Assembly: GCF_030913365.1 (NCBI RefSeq)
Contig: NZ_CP133160.1
Span: 62,001 to 126,000, forward strand
Direction of reading: 5' to 3'
DNA: 64,000 bases
Origin: Stenotrophomonas sp. 24(2023)
GTDB taxonomy: Bacteria; Pseudomonadota; Gammaproteobacteria; Xanthomonadales; Xanthomonadaceae
Every line of letters starts with the position of its first letter. Positions within the stretch are counted from its first letter, which is position 1. Positions 8,806-18,393 of the stretch are shown one piece after another. The translations under genes and the position numbers were made by a program. Under the pieces are notes generated by a model. The model worked only from the letters and a program-made list of their open reading frames with translations. It did not search any database and was not told the origin of the DNA.

Positions 8806-9633
8806 TCAACGTGGGCCGAGCACCAGATCCAGATCGGCCCCCTGCGGCAGACCAGCCCGGCGCTGCACGTTGCCCTGCGCATCCTTGAACAGGATGCCCG
8901 GCGTCCCCTGGAAGCCCATTTCAAGCATCAGCACCTGATTGGCATCCAGCTTGTTGGCTACCTCACGGCTGATGCTGGCCAGCGGCTTGATGCCCCCCCG
9001 GTCAAACTGGCGCTCGTTCTCCAGCAGGGCCGCGCTCGGGTCCTGTGCCGACAGGATGGCGGCAGCCTTGGCCGGGCTGTCCTCGCGGATCACCCCCACC
9101 ATGACATGGCGCAGCTGCACCTTGCCGGCATCGACCCAGGGCCGTGCGGCATCCCAGAACTTGTGGCAATAAGGGCAGTTGGCGTCGCTGAAGGTATAGA
9201 CCACGCGCGGTGCATCGGCCTTGCCGTCGCGCACCCAGGCGCTGCCTTCCAGCTTGGTCCAGATCTTGGCCGACATCGGGGCGGCCACCAGCTTTTCCAC
9301 CGCTGCGGCAGCCACATCATTGCCCTGGGCATCGAACAGGCTGCCCACCAGCACATGCTTGCCATCGGGGGTCACATACGCAGCGGCCGGCTGCTGCCCG
9401 CCGACCACGCCGGCGAAGCCGCGCAGACCCCCCGGCGCATCGAATTCGGAAACGACTTCAAAGCCATGCTTTTCGATGCCCTTGAGCACGTCGGGCGGGG
9501 CACCCTTGGCGGTGGCCGCAGGCTTGGCCGGCGTGGTAGCCGCCGGGGTCTGCGCCTGGCTGCAGGCGGCCAGCGCCAGCATCACCGGCAGCAACAGCAC
9601 CACGGGACGGGTGCGCGGGGAATGGGACAACAT
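8806..9633 (-). CDS. dsbG: Thiol:disulfide interchange protein DsbG, lipoprotein form
   Basis: DsbG is a periplasmic disulfide reductase/isomerase that protects single cysteines from oxidation. The 275-residue protein has a lipoprotein signal with lipobox LAAC (C24), an N-terminal dimerisation domain (residues 45-130) and a thioredoxin fold with active site C153-P-Y-C156 in TFSDANCPYCHKFW. The cis-proline loop reads GFQGTPGILFKDAQG. The Pro-Tyr pair and the FSDANCPYC context are diagnostic of DsbG/DsbC-type proteins. The lipobox is unusual, since E. coli DsbG is soluble. It follows the TlpA-like gene by 30 bases on the same strand, which suggests a redox operon. Confidence 0.9.
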   Translation of the reverse strand: MLSHSPRTRPVVLLLPVMLALAACSQAQTPAATTPAKPAATAKGAPPDVLKGIEKHGFEVVSEFDAPGGLRGFAGVVGGQQPAAAYVTPDGKHVLVGSLFDAQGNDVAAAAVEKLVAAPMSAKIWTKLEGSAWVRDGKADAPRVVYTFSDANCPYCHKFWDAARPWVDAGKVQLRHVMVGVIREDSPAKAAAILSAQDPSAALLENERQFDRGGIKPLASISREVANKLDANQVLMLEMGFQGTPGILFKDAQGNVQRRAGLPQGADLDLVLGPR

Positions 9634-9663
9634 GGAAACTCCGTTAGAGGATGCCCGCGCAGG

Positions 9664-10503
9664 CTACCGCAGCCGGCGCAGTTTGTGGTCAAGCGCAGCG
9701 TGGGTCAGTTCCCCCAGGTGCAGTTCGACAAGCCGCCCCTGGGCATCGAAGAACAGGGTGGAGGGGTAGGCCCGTACGCCCAGCGCGGTGGACGTGCCGG
9801 CATCGGCATCCAGCAGCACGTTGGCCAGCGCCAGGCGCTCGGAGGCCAGGAAATCCTGGACCTCCTGCCGGCCTTCGCCCTGGTTGGCAAACACGAAATG
9901 CACCTGCGGGTGGGCCTGCTGCGCGGCCTGCAATACCGGCATTTCGCGACGACAGGGACCACACCAACTGGCCCACAGGTTCAGTACCACCGGCGTTCCG
10001 TGGAACTGCTGCAGCGGCACGGCATCGCCCTGCAGGTCCGTCAGCGTCATGGCCGGCAGCGGCATGCAATCGGCCTGCCAGGATGACAGCGCCGCGGTTG
10101 CCCCCGCCCATGCCACCACGCCGGCCAGGCCTGCGGCCAGCACCGGCACGCGCAGTGCGGGGTGCCCGCGTAGCCGCCACAATGCCCAGCCTGCCGCCAC
10201 CAGCACCACCACGGGCCAGTGGTAACCACCGTCGGCGATCTGCAGCATGCTCCAGGGCGCGGCGCCATAAGCCGTCAGATGGGACAGCACGAAGCTGATC
10301 CTGCCGGCCAGCAGGCCGATCAACAGCATGTCCAGCAACATCGCCGCTGGCGACGGTGTACCTGCGGACGCGTCAGCCGGGGCTGCCACCGGCACAGGGC
10401 GATAGCGCACCCAGAGCGTTGACAGCCCCATCGATAACAGCAGCGCCAGCAGCACCACCACGACCGGCATCGGAACCGGACCTACACTCGTCATGCTCTG
10501 CAC
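9664..10503 (-). CDS. TlpA-like thioredoxin fused to a multi-pass membrane domain
   Basis: The first 140 residues hold about four hydrophobic segments. One part (LLDMLLIGLLAGRISFVLSH and DGGYHWPVV) resembles the start of prolipoprotein diacylglyceryl transferase. The C-terminal domain is TlpA/ResA-like: MTLTDLQGDAVPLQQFHG, the WASWCGPC motif with C181 and C184, and YPSTLFFDAQG with the cis-proline. The protein is expected to sit in the inner membrane with a periplasmic reductase domain, possibly feeding electrons to DsbG encoded 30 bases downstream. The start may be the GTG at 10503 or the ATG at 10494; both are in frame and neither has a clear ribosome site. Confidence 0.82.
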   Translation of the reverse strand: MQSMTSVGPVPMPVVVVLLALLLSMGLSTLWVRYRPVPVAAPADASAGTPSPAAMLLDMLLIGLLAGRISFVLSHLTAYGAAPWSMLQIADGGYHWPVVVLVAAGWALWRLRGHPALRVPVLAAGLAGVVAWAGATAALSSWQADCMPLPAMTLTDLQGDAVPLQQFHGTPVVLNLWASWCGPCRREMPVLQAAQQAHPQVHFVFANQGEGRQEVQDFLASERLALANVLLDADAGTSTALGVRAYPSTLFFDAQGRLVELHLGELTHAALDHKLRRLR

Positions 10504-10579
10504 CTACCTGCCCTGCAACAACGTTCCATCCTCACGGCAGGGTCCCCACGATGCAAGCGGCCGCACGGTGCGCACCGGA

Positions 10580-11635
10580 TCAAGCGGCCTGCCGGCCCAG
10601 CAGTGCGGTCGGGCCCAGGGGGACATGCGGACCACGGGCCAGCTGCGGACGGTCACGAACCTTGCCCTGCACATGGCGGCGATAGACCGCCGGCGTCATG
10701 CCCACGATGCGCAGGAACAGGCGACGGAAGGCGCTCTGATCGGCATAGCCCACGCCGAATGCGACTTCCTCGATGCCACCGCCCTGCTGCAGCAGCTGCT
10801 GCGCCTTGGCCACGCGCAGCCGTTGGCAGTACTCGATCGGCCGCATGCCGGTAGCGCGCAGGAAGCGCCGTTGCAGGGTGCGTGGCTCCAGGCCCGATAC
10901 CGCACAGATCGCCCCCAGTGTCGCCCCCCGCGCCGCCGTGGTGTGCAGCCAGCGCTGCGCCTTGAGTACATCGCGGTCCCCATGGGCGAAATTGGCGCTG
11001 AACCGCTCCAGATCGTGCTGGACGCCGGCTGGCACCTGGATGCCCAGCTGCGTGGCCACTGCACTGGCCACGCCCTGGCCATGCAGCCGGTGCAGCAGGC
11101 GCAGGCCCAGGTAACGCCAGGCGTGCGGCCCACAGACGGTGAGCAGGTCGCCGTCGTCCACCAGCGCCCGCTCGCTGGGCGCCCAGCTGGCGGCCTGTTC
11201 CTGCAGCATCGGGTGACGGCTCAGGTCCGGCGTGGACACCGTGCGCCCGGCCAGCAGGCCTGCCCGGGCCAGCACCGTGACGCCATCGGCGGCCGCGGAC
11301 AGCAGGCTGCCGCCGTCGTAATGAGCGCGCAGCCAGTCCAGCAGGACTTCTTCCACCCGCAGGGGCACGGTCAGGCTGAGCTGCCCGGGCACCGCGATCA
11401 CCCCCGGAATCGCACCTTCCAGCAGCTCCGCGCCAGCCAGCCGGTGTACCCCCGAACCACAGGCCGGCACCACCCAGCGGGTCACCAGCAGCTGCTTGAG
11501 CGGCCGTCGCTGCTGGTGCGCGATGCGGTTGCCCACATGCGCCATCTCGGCCAGAACCGACGCCGCCGACGGGTCACCGCCGGGGTACTCGACCACCGCT
11601 ACTTCCACGAATCCATCCTGGTTGATTGCGTCCAT
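10580..11635 (-). CDS. AraC-family regulator with DJ-1/PfpI-like N-terminal domain (GlxA type)
   Basis: The protein has 351 residues from ATG 11635, which follows a GGAGAGGGGAG site. Residues 1-190 resemble the class I glutamine-amidotransferase-like sensor domain of GlxA/FtrA regulators (VEVAVVEYPGGDPSAASVLA, VLARAGLLAGRTVSTP, LLTVCGPHAWRYLGL). The C terminus is a double helix-turn-helix AraC domain (TLGAICAVSGLEPRTLQRRF and EVAFGVGYADQSAFRRLF). Regulators of this type respond to small amines or quaternary amines in some species. It is divergent from the merR-copA pair and lies upstream of tlpA/dsbG on the same strand, so its target is uncertain. Confidence 0.87.
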   Translation of the reverse strand: MDAINQDGFVEVAVVEYPGGDPSAASVLAEMAHVGNRIAHQQRRPLKQLLVTRWVVPACGSGVHRLAGAELLEGAIPGVIAVPGQLSLTVPLRVEEVLLDWLRAHYDGGSLLSAAADGVTVLARAGLLAGRTVSTPDLSRHPMLQEQAASWAPSERALVDDGDLLTVCGPHAWRYLGLRLLHRLHGQGVASAVATQLGIQVPAGVQHDLERFSANFAHGDRDVLKAQRWLHTTAARGATLGAICAVSGLEPRTLQRRFLRATGMRPIEYCQRLRVAKAQQLLQQGGGIEEVAFGVGYADQSAFRRLFLRIVGMTPAVYRRHVQGKVRDRPQLARGPHVPLGPTALLGRQAA

Positions 11636-11813
11636 CTCCCCTCTCCTTTCGTTGCTGGAGGCAGCCGGATGCACCGGCGACCCTGTCGGAACGAGGGTAG
11701 AAACCGCTTGCAGGCGGGCGCTATGAAGAAAGTTGCAAAGCGCGGCTCACCGGGCCACAGGTTCAGCAACTGTCGGGAATACCCCACAAGGCTGAATGGA
11801 CCTCGCCGACAAA

Positions 11814-11846
11814 CCCTTGACTCTTGACCAGACTCAAGGGTTCAGA
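11814..11846 (+). promoter_or_regulatory. MerR-type operator and promoter
   Basis: A 10-bp inverted repeat with one mismatch (CCCTTGACTC, seven-base spacer, GACTCAAGGG) spans 11814-11840. A -35-like TTGACT begins at 11817, and a weak -10 near 11842 gives a spacer of about 19-20 bases. A long spacer with a dyad inside it is the classic layout of MerR-activated metal promoters. The MerR-type gene starts about 30 bases downstream. Confidence 0.72.
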
Positions 11847-11875
11847 ATGTCGCCATCACCCCTCAGGCGACGGCC

Positions 11876-12270
11876 ATGAACATTGGACAACTCGCACGCC
11901 AGGCCGGCGTGCCGATCGACACGGTGCGCTACTACGAACGCCAGCAGCTGCTGCCCACCGCCGCGCGCTCGGCCGGGGGCTACCGCATCTTCGGCGAACA
12001 GGACCTGCGCCGCCTGCGTTTCATCCGCCGGGCCAAGGCGCTGGGCTTCAGCCTGGAGGAGATCGCCGAACTGCTGGCCCTGAGCGACCGCCATCAGCAG
12101 GACATGGGCAGCGTCCGCGACACCGCGCAGGCGCGGCTGGCCGACATCGAACAGCGCATGGCCGAACTGCAGCGCATGCATGCCGCACTGTCGCAGCTGG
12201 TGGAGGCCTGCCCCGGCCACGGCGCGCTGCAGCAGTGCCCGATCCTGGCCGCGTTGAGCGAGGAAAACGC

Positions 12271-12274
<4 letters not shown>
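11876..12274 (+). CDS. MerR-family metal-responsive regulator, probably copper (CueR-like)
   Basis: The protein has 132 residues. The N-terminal winged helix-turn-helix is textbook MerR ([20 protein letters not shown], then [20 protein letters not shown]), followed by the dimerisation helix (residues 80-110). The C-terminal loop carries [10 protein letters not shown], a Cys-x(8)-Cys pair expected to bind the metal. CueR uses a similar pair to bind Cu(I) with very high affinity. Its stop overlaps the ATPase start (ATGA), so both are translated from one message. The neighbouring Cu-type ATPase makes copper or silver the likely signal. The operator upstream suggests self-regulation. Confidence 0.9.
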
Positions 12275-14841
<2,567 letters not shown>

Positions 14842-14898
14842 CGCACCGGCCACTGATGCAGGCCTGCAGAGCCGCGTGAAGAAAAGTGCAACAAAGGC

Positions 14899-14927
14899 TT
14901 GCCAACCCCAGGGGGCACAGCTATTAT
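14899..14927 (+). promoter_or_regulatory. Promoter of the first tRNA-Ala/tRNA-Glu pair
   Basis: TTGCCA at 14899 and TATTAT at 14922 are separated by 17 bases, a near-consensus sigma-70 promoter. It lies 19 bases before the mature 5' end of the first tRNA-Ala, so the expected leader is about 10 bases. Confidence 0.75.
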
Positions 14928-14945
14928 TTCGCTCCTCAGCGACGT

Positions 14946-15021
14946 GGGGCCATAGCTCAGCTGGGAGAGCGCCTGCATGGCATGCAGGAGGTCAGCGGTT
15001 CGATCCCGCTTGGCTCCACCA
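14946..15021 (+). tRNA. tRNA-Ala (GGC), copy 1
   Basis: The 76-base gene folds into a full cloverleaf with encoded CCA. The acceptor is GGGGCCA pairing with TGGCTCC, and the anticodon stem CCTGC/GCAGG encloses loop ATGGCAT, giving anticodon GGC. The T-arm contains GGTTCGATCC. Confidence 0.96.
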
Positions 15022-15073
15022 AACTTTCGGCATTAGGCCGTCGAAAGGTCGCAAAGAAATTGATGAGATCTGC

Positions 15074-15149
15074 GTCCCCATCGTCTAGAGGCCTAGGACA
15101 TCACCCTTTCACGGTGGCGACCGGGGTTCGAATCCCCGTGGGGACGCCA
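15074..15149 (+). tRNA. tRNA-Glu (TTC), copy 1
   Basis: The 76-base gene ends in encoded CCA. The acceptor is GTCCCCA pairing with GGGGAC plus its discriminator, and the anticodon loop CTTTCAC gives TTC. It lies 52 bases after tRNA-Ala copy 1 and is followed by a terminator, so the pair forms its own unit. Confidence 0.96.
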
Positions 15150-15166
15150 CTCATCCGAACAACGAG

Positions 15167-15193
15167 GACCCGGCCGATAACCGGGTCTTTTTT
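15167..15193 (+). terminator. Intrinsic terminator after the first tRNA pair
   Basis: The stem GACCCGG/CCGGGTC with a seven-base loop is followed by six T residues at 15188-15193. It closes the first Ala/Glu transcript. Confidence 0.88.
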
Positions 15194-15283
15194 GTTCACC
15201 GCCCACCAGCGTTCAGGTTGTGGCGTTGCGGTTCCCCTGCCCTCGGGTGGTGGTAATGCCGGAACGAAGAAAGCAAAAAAAGC

Positions 15284-15312
15284 TTCCACAAACGTGAATA
15301 CGCTGGTAAGAT
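15284..15312 (+). promoter_or_regulatory. Probable promoter of the second and third tRNA pairs
   Basis: TTCCAC at 15284 and TAAGAT at 15307 are 17 bases apart, and the -10 box lies 18 bases before the second tRNA-Ala. I see no terminator or separate promoter between copies 2 and 3, so these four tRNAs are probably one transcript. Confidence 0.55.
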
Positions 15313-15329
15313 AGGCGGCTCGGTAACAC

Positions 15330-15405
15330 GGGGCCATAGCTCAGCTGGGAGAGCGCCTGCATGGCATGCAGGAGGTCAGCGGTTCGATCCCGCTTGGCTC
15401 CACCA
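15330..15405 (+). tRNA. tRNA-Ala (GGC), copy 2
   Basis: The sequence is identical to the first tRNA-Ala copy over its 76 bases, including encoded CCA and anticodon GGC. Confidence 0.96.
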
Positions 15406-15454
15406 CTTTCGACATTAGGCCGTCGAGAGTTCTACAACTTGAAGTTTTTCGTGC

Positions 15455-15530
15455 GTCCCCATCGTCTAGAGGCCTAGGACATCACCCTTTCACGGTGGCG
15501 ACCGGGGTTCGAATCCCCGTGGGGACGCCA
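15455..15530 (+). tRNA. tRNA-Glu (TTC), copy 2
   Basis: The sequence is identical to the first tRNA-Glu copy, with anticodon TTC. The spacer after tRNA-Ala copy 2 closely matches the spacer of the third pair, which points to recent tandem duplication. Confidence 0.96.
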
Positions 15531-15575
15531 GTTTCAAAGAGGACCCTGCTCCCAGCAGGCATCCTGGAGTTACAT

Positions 15576-15651
15576 GGGGCCATAGCTCAGCTGGGAGAGC
15601 GCCTGCATGGCATGCAGGAGGTCAGCGGTTCGATCCCGCTTGGCTCCACCA
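15576..15651 (+). tRNA. tRNA-Ala (GGC), copy 3
   Basis: This is the third identical tRNA-Ala gene, with anticodon GGC and encoded CCA. It lies 45 bases after tRNA-Glu copy 2; the gap holds only a short hairpin (CCTGCT/AGCAGG) without a T-tract. Confidence 0.96.
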
Positions 15652-15697
15652 CTTCGGCATTAGGCCGTCGAAGTTCTACAACTTGAAGTTTTCGTGC

Positions 15698-15773
15698 GTC
15701 CCCATCGTCTAGAGGCCTAGGACATCACCCTTTCACGGTGGCGACCGGGGTTCGAATCCCCGTGGGGACGCCA
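15698..15773 (+). tRNA. tRNA-Glu (TTC), copy 3
   Basis: This is the third identical tRNA-Glu gene, with anticodon TTC and encoded CCA, and it is the last gene of the cluster. A strong terminator starts 10 bases downstream. Confidence 0.96.
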
Positions 15774-15782
15774 ATTCTTGAG

Positions 15783-15810
15783 ACCCCGGCTTCGGCCGGG
15801 GTTTTCTTTT
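15783..15810 (+). terminator. Intrinsic terminator of the tRNA cluster
   Basis: The stem ACCCCGGC/GCCGGGGT with a TTCG tetraloop is followed by TTTTCTTTT. It is a strong rho-independent terminator. Confidence 0.93.
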
Positions 15811-15825
15811 GCCCGTCGTTTCCGC

Positions 15826-15957
15826 ATCCACGCATGGCGTGGATCTACCCGGGCGATCGCATGACATGCATCCACCCGGGTGGTGGACCACATGACGTGG
15901 ATCTCCCCGGATGAGGGAGATGGCGTGGGCTTCTGTAGATCCACGCCATGCGTGGAT
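15826..15957. repeat. Pair of inverted SMAG (GTAG-type REP) repeats
   Basis: One copy reads GTAGATCCACGCC followed by ATGCGTGGAT at 15935-15957, and its inverse copy lies at 15826-15848. The DNA between holds degenerate related palindromes (CCACCCGGGTGGTGGACC and GTGGATCTCCCCGG). This is the paired head-to-head arrangement typical of SMAG elements in Stenotrophomonas, which often act as mRNA-stabilising or processing hairpins at gene ends. It lies between the tRNA cluster and the GNAT gene. Confidence 0.82.
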
Positions 15958-15977
15958 GAAGGCTTCCACGCCCGGAT

Positions 15978-16394
15978 TCAGAACCGCCGGTACATGCCCA
16001 GCGACGCCGGCGCGGTCAGTGCGAACCCATACTGCGCGTACAACCGGTGCGCCTCTCCATCGGCCAGCAGGCTGACATACGCTGTTGGCGGCAGGTTGGC
16101 CTGCATCCAGTCCCCCAGCCGCTGCATCACCGCCTTGCCCAGGCCCTGTCCCTGCAACCGCGGCAGCACCGCGATATCCACCACCTGCAGGTGGCAACCG
16201 CCATCGCCGATGATGCGGCCCATCGCCACCAGCTCACTGCCCTGGTAGGCGCACACGCCGAACACCGTATTGGGCAGGCCGCGTTCGGCGGCTTCGCGGC
16301 TCTTGGCGCTGAGCCCGGCCAACTGGCGCAGTTGGCAGTAATCCTCGACCGAGGGCACGGCTTCACGGAACAGGCAGGTGGTGGATGCGTTCAT
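15978..16394 (-). CDS. GNAT family N-acetyltransferase
   Basis: The protein has 138 residues from ATG 16394, placed after an AGGAGC site. The acetyl-CoA-binding motif A is visible as VVDIAVLPRLQGQGLGKAVMQRL (Q/RxxGxG/A is QGQGLG). Motif B follows as YVSLLADGEAHRLYAQYGF, and VAMGRIIGDGG is the preceding beta strand. The layout resembles small GNATs that acetylate amines or peptides, but the substrate cannot be inferred. It is divergent from the SRAP gene, with about 80 bases between starts. Confidence 0.85.
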   Translation of the reverse strand: MNASTTCLFREAVPSVEDYCQLRQLAGLSAKSREAAERGLPNTVFGVCAYQGSELVAMGRIIGDGGCHLQVVDIAVLPRLQGQGLGKAVMQRLGDWMQANLPPTAYVSLLADGEAHRLYAQYGFALTAPASLGMYRRF

Positions 16395-16473
16395 GCAGTT
16401 GCTCCTGGGACGATGCAGGTATCCTGCCGCATCCACGTCGCAACCGCTGCGACCGCGTCTGGATGCCTCCTGC

Positions 16474-17430
16474 ATGTGCTATTCCGCCCTGATCCGCGCC
16501 GACTACGCCACGCTGGTGCGCGAGTTCGGCGCCGTGCTGTCCCTGGAAGAATTCGCCGCGCTGTATGCCTACGCCCCTGGCGGGAAACGCCCGAAAACCC
16601 CCAAGGCCATGGATGACGGCTTTGCCGGCGCCCGTACCGAACGCGGCCGCGACATCATGGCGTGCATCCAGCAGTGGCATGCGCAGGAACAACAGGCCCT
16701 GCAGGCCGAACTGGCCCAGCAGGAAGAACGCCAGCGCATCGCCGCCGCCACGCTCGCTACCCGACCGACCCAGAAGGCGCGCAACGACCTGCGGGTGGCC
16801 GGTAACCGCCTCACCCGTGCCCAGGCCCGGCTGGACGATCTGCACCGGGTACAACTGCTGCCGCGCGACAACCGCATCTTTCCCGGCACCTATGCGCCGG
16901 TGATGGTCAGCGAGCACGGCCAGCGGGTGATCAAGCCCATGCGTTACCAGTGCCGGCTGCCCGATACCCCGGCACGCCACGATGTGCTGTACCCGGGCAC
17001 CTACAACGCACGGCGCGACAGCCTGGAAGGCTACTGGCGCGGCGCGTTCGGCCATCGCCACGGGGTGGTGGTGGTGCAGGCCTTCTATGAACATGTGCAG
17101 CGCCCTGCCCCGGCCGGTACCGTGGATGCCGCCGATGGCAGGGACACCCGCACGGTGCTGGAATTCCGCCCCGACCCGCAGCGCGATCTGCTGCTGGCCT
17201 GCCTGTGGGCCGAATGGGAAGGCCCGGAAGGACGGCTGCTCTCCTTCGCCGCCATTACCGACACGCCGCCGGCCGATGTCGCCGCCGCCGGGCATGACCG
17301 CGGCATCATCCCGATCCGCCCCGAACACCTCGATGCCTGGCTCAACCCGGACCCGGGCGATCTGGCCGCGCAGTACCGCATCCTCGACGACCGCGAGGCG
17401 ATCCGCTACACGTGGGACGAATCCATCTAG
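16474..17430 (+). CDS. SOS response-associated peptidase (SRAP/YedK/HMCES family) with coiled-coil insertion
   Basis: YedK-type proteins crosslink to abasic sites in single-stranded DNA through their N-terminal cysteine and so protect DNA during replication. I chose ATG 16474 because it places cysteine at position 2 (MCYSAL), which is essential. The other active-site residues are visible: N178 (PGTYNARRDS), E206 (AFYEHV) and H274 (GHDRGIIPI). The protein has 318 residues against about 220 for YedK. The excess is a charged helical insertion at about residues 60-125 (QQALQAELAQQEERQRIAAA), predicted coiled coil. A broken relative lies in the island at 21440-21589. Confidence 0.88.
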   Translation: MCYSALIRADYATLVREFGAVLSLEEFAALYAYAPGGKRPKTPKAMDDGFAGARTERGRDIMACIQQWHAQEQQALQAELAQQEERQRIAAATLATRPTQKARNDLRVAGNRLTRAQARLDDLHRVQLLPRDNRIFPGTYAPVMVSEHGQRVIKPMRYQCRLPDTPARHDVLYPGTYNARRDSLEGYWRGAFGHRHGVVVVQAFYEHVQRPAPAGTVDAADGRDTRTVLEFRPDPQRDLLLACLWAEWEGPEGRLLSFAAITDTPPADVAAAGHDRGIIPIRPEHLDAWLNPDPGDLAAQYRILDDREAIRYTWDESI

Positions 17431-17442
17431 CCTGGCAGGGGC

Positions 17443-17823
17443 TCAGGCGCGGGCGCTGGAACGCCCGACCGCACGCGACAGCGCTGCGGCCAGTTCCGCC
17501 GACAGGTAGGGCTTGATCAGCAGCACGCCGGTCTGCATCGCCACGGGCAGCTGCTCGGCCGCCATGCCGGTAGCCAGCACGTAGGGAATCCCGCGTGACG
17601 ACAGGGCGCGGGCAATCGGCTCGCTGGTCTCGCTATGGGCCAGGCGGTAATCCAGCAGCGCCACGTCCGGCGTGTTCTCTTCCAGCAGCCGCAAGGCTTC
17701 TGCGACGGAAGCGGCCAGCCCGACCACGAACGCGCCCGCCTGCACCAACTGCATCTGCAGCAGGGCCGCGCTCATCTCGTCGTTTTCGACCACCAGTACC
17801 CGGAGGTCCTGCAACGCTGCCAT
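17443..17823 (-). CDS. Single-domain response regulator (receiver only)
   Basis: The 126-residue protein is a bare receiver domain: acidic pocket VVENDE, phospho-acceptor D58 in VALLDYRLAH, a threonine-type switch residue in YVLATGMA, and lysine K104 in LLIKPYLS. No output domain follows. Receivers of this kind usually work in phosphorelays or are fed by hybrid kinases. No kinase is adjacent, and the gene is convergent with the SRAP gene 12 bases away. The partner cannot be inferred. Confidence 0.87.
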   Translation of the reverse strand: MAALQDLRVLVVENDEMSAALLQMQLVQAGAFVVGLAASVAEALRLLEENTPDVALLDYRLAHSETSEPIARALSSRGIPYVLATGMAAEQLPVAMQTGVLLIKPYLSAELAAALSRAVGRSSARA

Positions 17824-17967
17824 GTTCTACCGCTCCTTGACGTGTTAAGCAGACCCAGTATAGCGGCCCCCCGGCCAATGCCGACAAACGCAAGATATTG
17901 AAGCGCCTGCCTTTCTCATTCCCCTCTATGAACAGCCGCACGGCTCGGGTACACTCACGCGCTGCCA

Positions 17968-18053
17968 GCCGGTGTGGCGGAATGGTATACGCAGCTGACT
18001 CAAAATCAGCCGGGGGTGACCCCATGAAGGTTCGAGTCCTTTCACCGGCACCA
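17968..18053 (+). tRNA. tRNA-Leu (CAA)
   Basis: The 86-base gene has a long variable arm (GGGGGTGACCCC) and encoded CCA. The anticodon stem GCTGA/TCAGC encloses CTCAAAA, giving anticodon CAA. Its last 17 bases are repeated at 21790-21806, marking it as the integration site of the following island. TACACT at 17950 is a possible -10 box. Confidence 0.96.
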
Positions 18054-18054
18054 C
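18038..18054 (+). repeat. Left attachment-site repeat (tRNA 3' end)
   Basis: The 17 bases CCTTTCACCGGCACCAC cover the end of the T-arm, acceptor strand and CCA of tRNA-Leu plus one base. An exact copy lies at 21790. Confidence 0.8.
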
Positions 18055-18165
18055 AGGCCCTTGCGTCGTAAGGGTTTCAAAGAAAATGGCGTAATGGAGT
18101 CGTGAATCTGCCGACTCCGCTCATTTCGGCATCAATCCCCTCGCCTTGCACGATCGTCTGGCAAC

Positions 18166-18393
18166 CTACTCGCCACGGCGTGGACTGTTGTTGGCTGCCT
18201 GCATCCACGCCTTCATCGGGTCACGTGCCCGGGGCTTCTCCAGCGAGTCGTTGAGATACCGGGTGGTTGTCGCCTCCTTGAGCCGCGCGGCCTGCTGCAC
18301 CTCCGGCACCAGGCGCTCATGATGGCGGCACACCCAGGCCTCGATACCGGCACGGCCGGCGGCCTCGCAAGATCCGGGTCGAGGTGCCAGCGG
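18166..18393 (-). pseudogene. Possible gene fragment between tRNA-Leu and the island's first gene
   Basis: Reading the minus strand, a frame is open from the TAG at 18394-18396 to a TAG at 18166, encoding about 75 residues with natural codon bias (for example GIEAWVCRHHERLVPEVQQA and RYLNDSLEKPRARDPMKAWM). It has no ATG near the start; GTG codons exist. It could be a decayed gene C-terminus or a short gene translated after the 18394-19020 gene. Its position beside the tRNA is where an integrase normally sits, but I see none of the recombinase R-H-R-Y motifs. Confidence 0.35.

Noticed and set aside
8599..10086. Plus-strand 495-residue frame opposite dsbG and the TlpA-like gene
   Set aside because: It is the antisense of two well-supported redox genes and is His/Gln/Gly-rich.
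15826..15957. A CRISPR-like array because of repeated short palindromes
   Set aside because: There are only two inverted copies without regular spacers; these are SMAG REP elements. I found no CRISPR array in the window.
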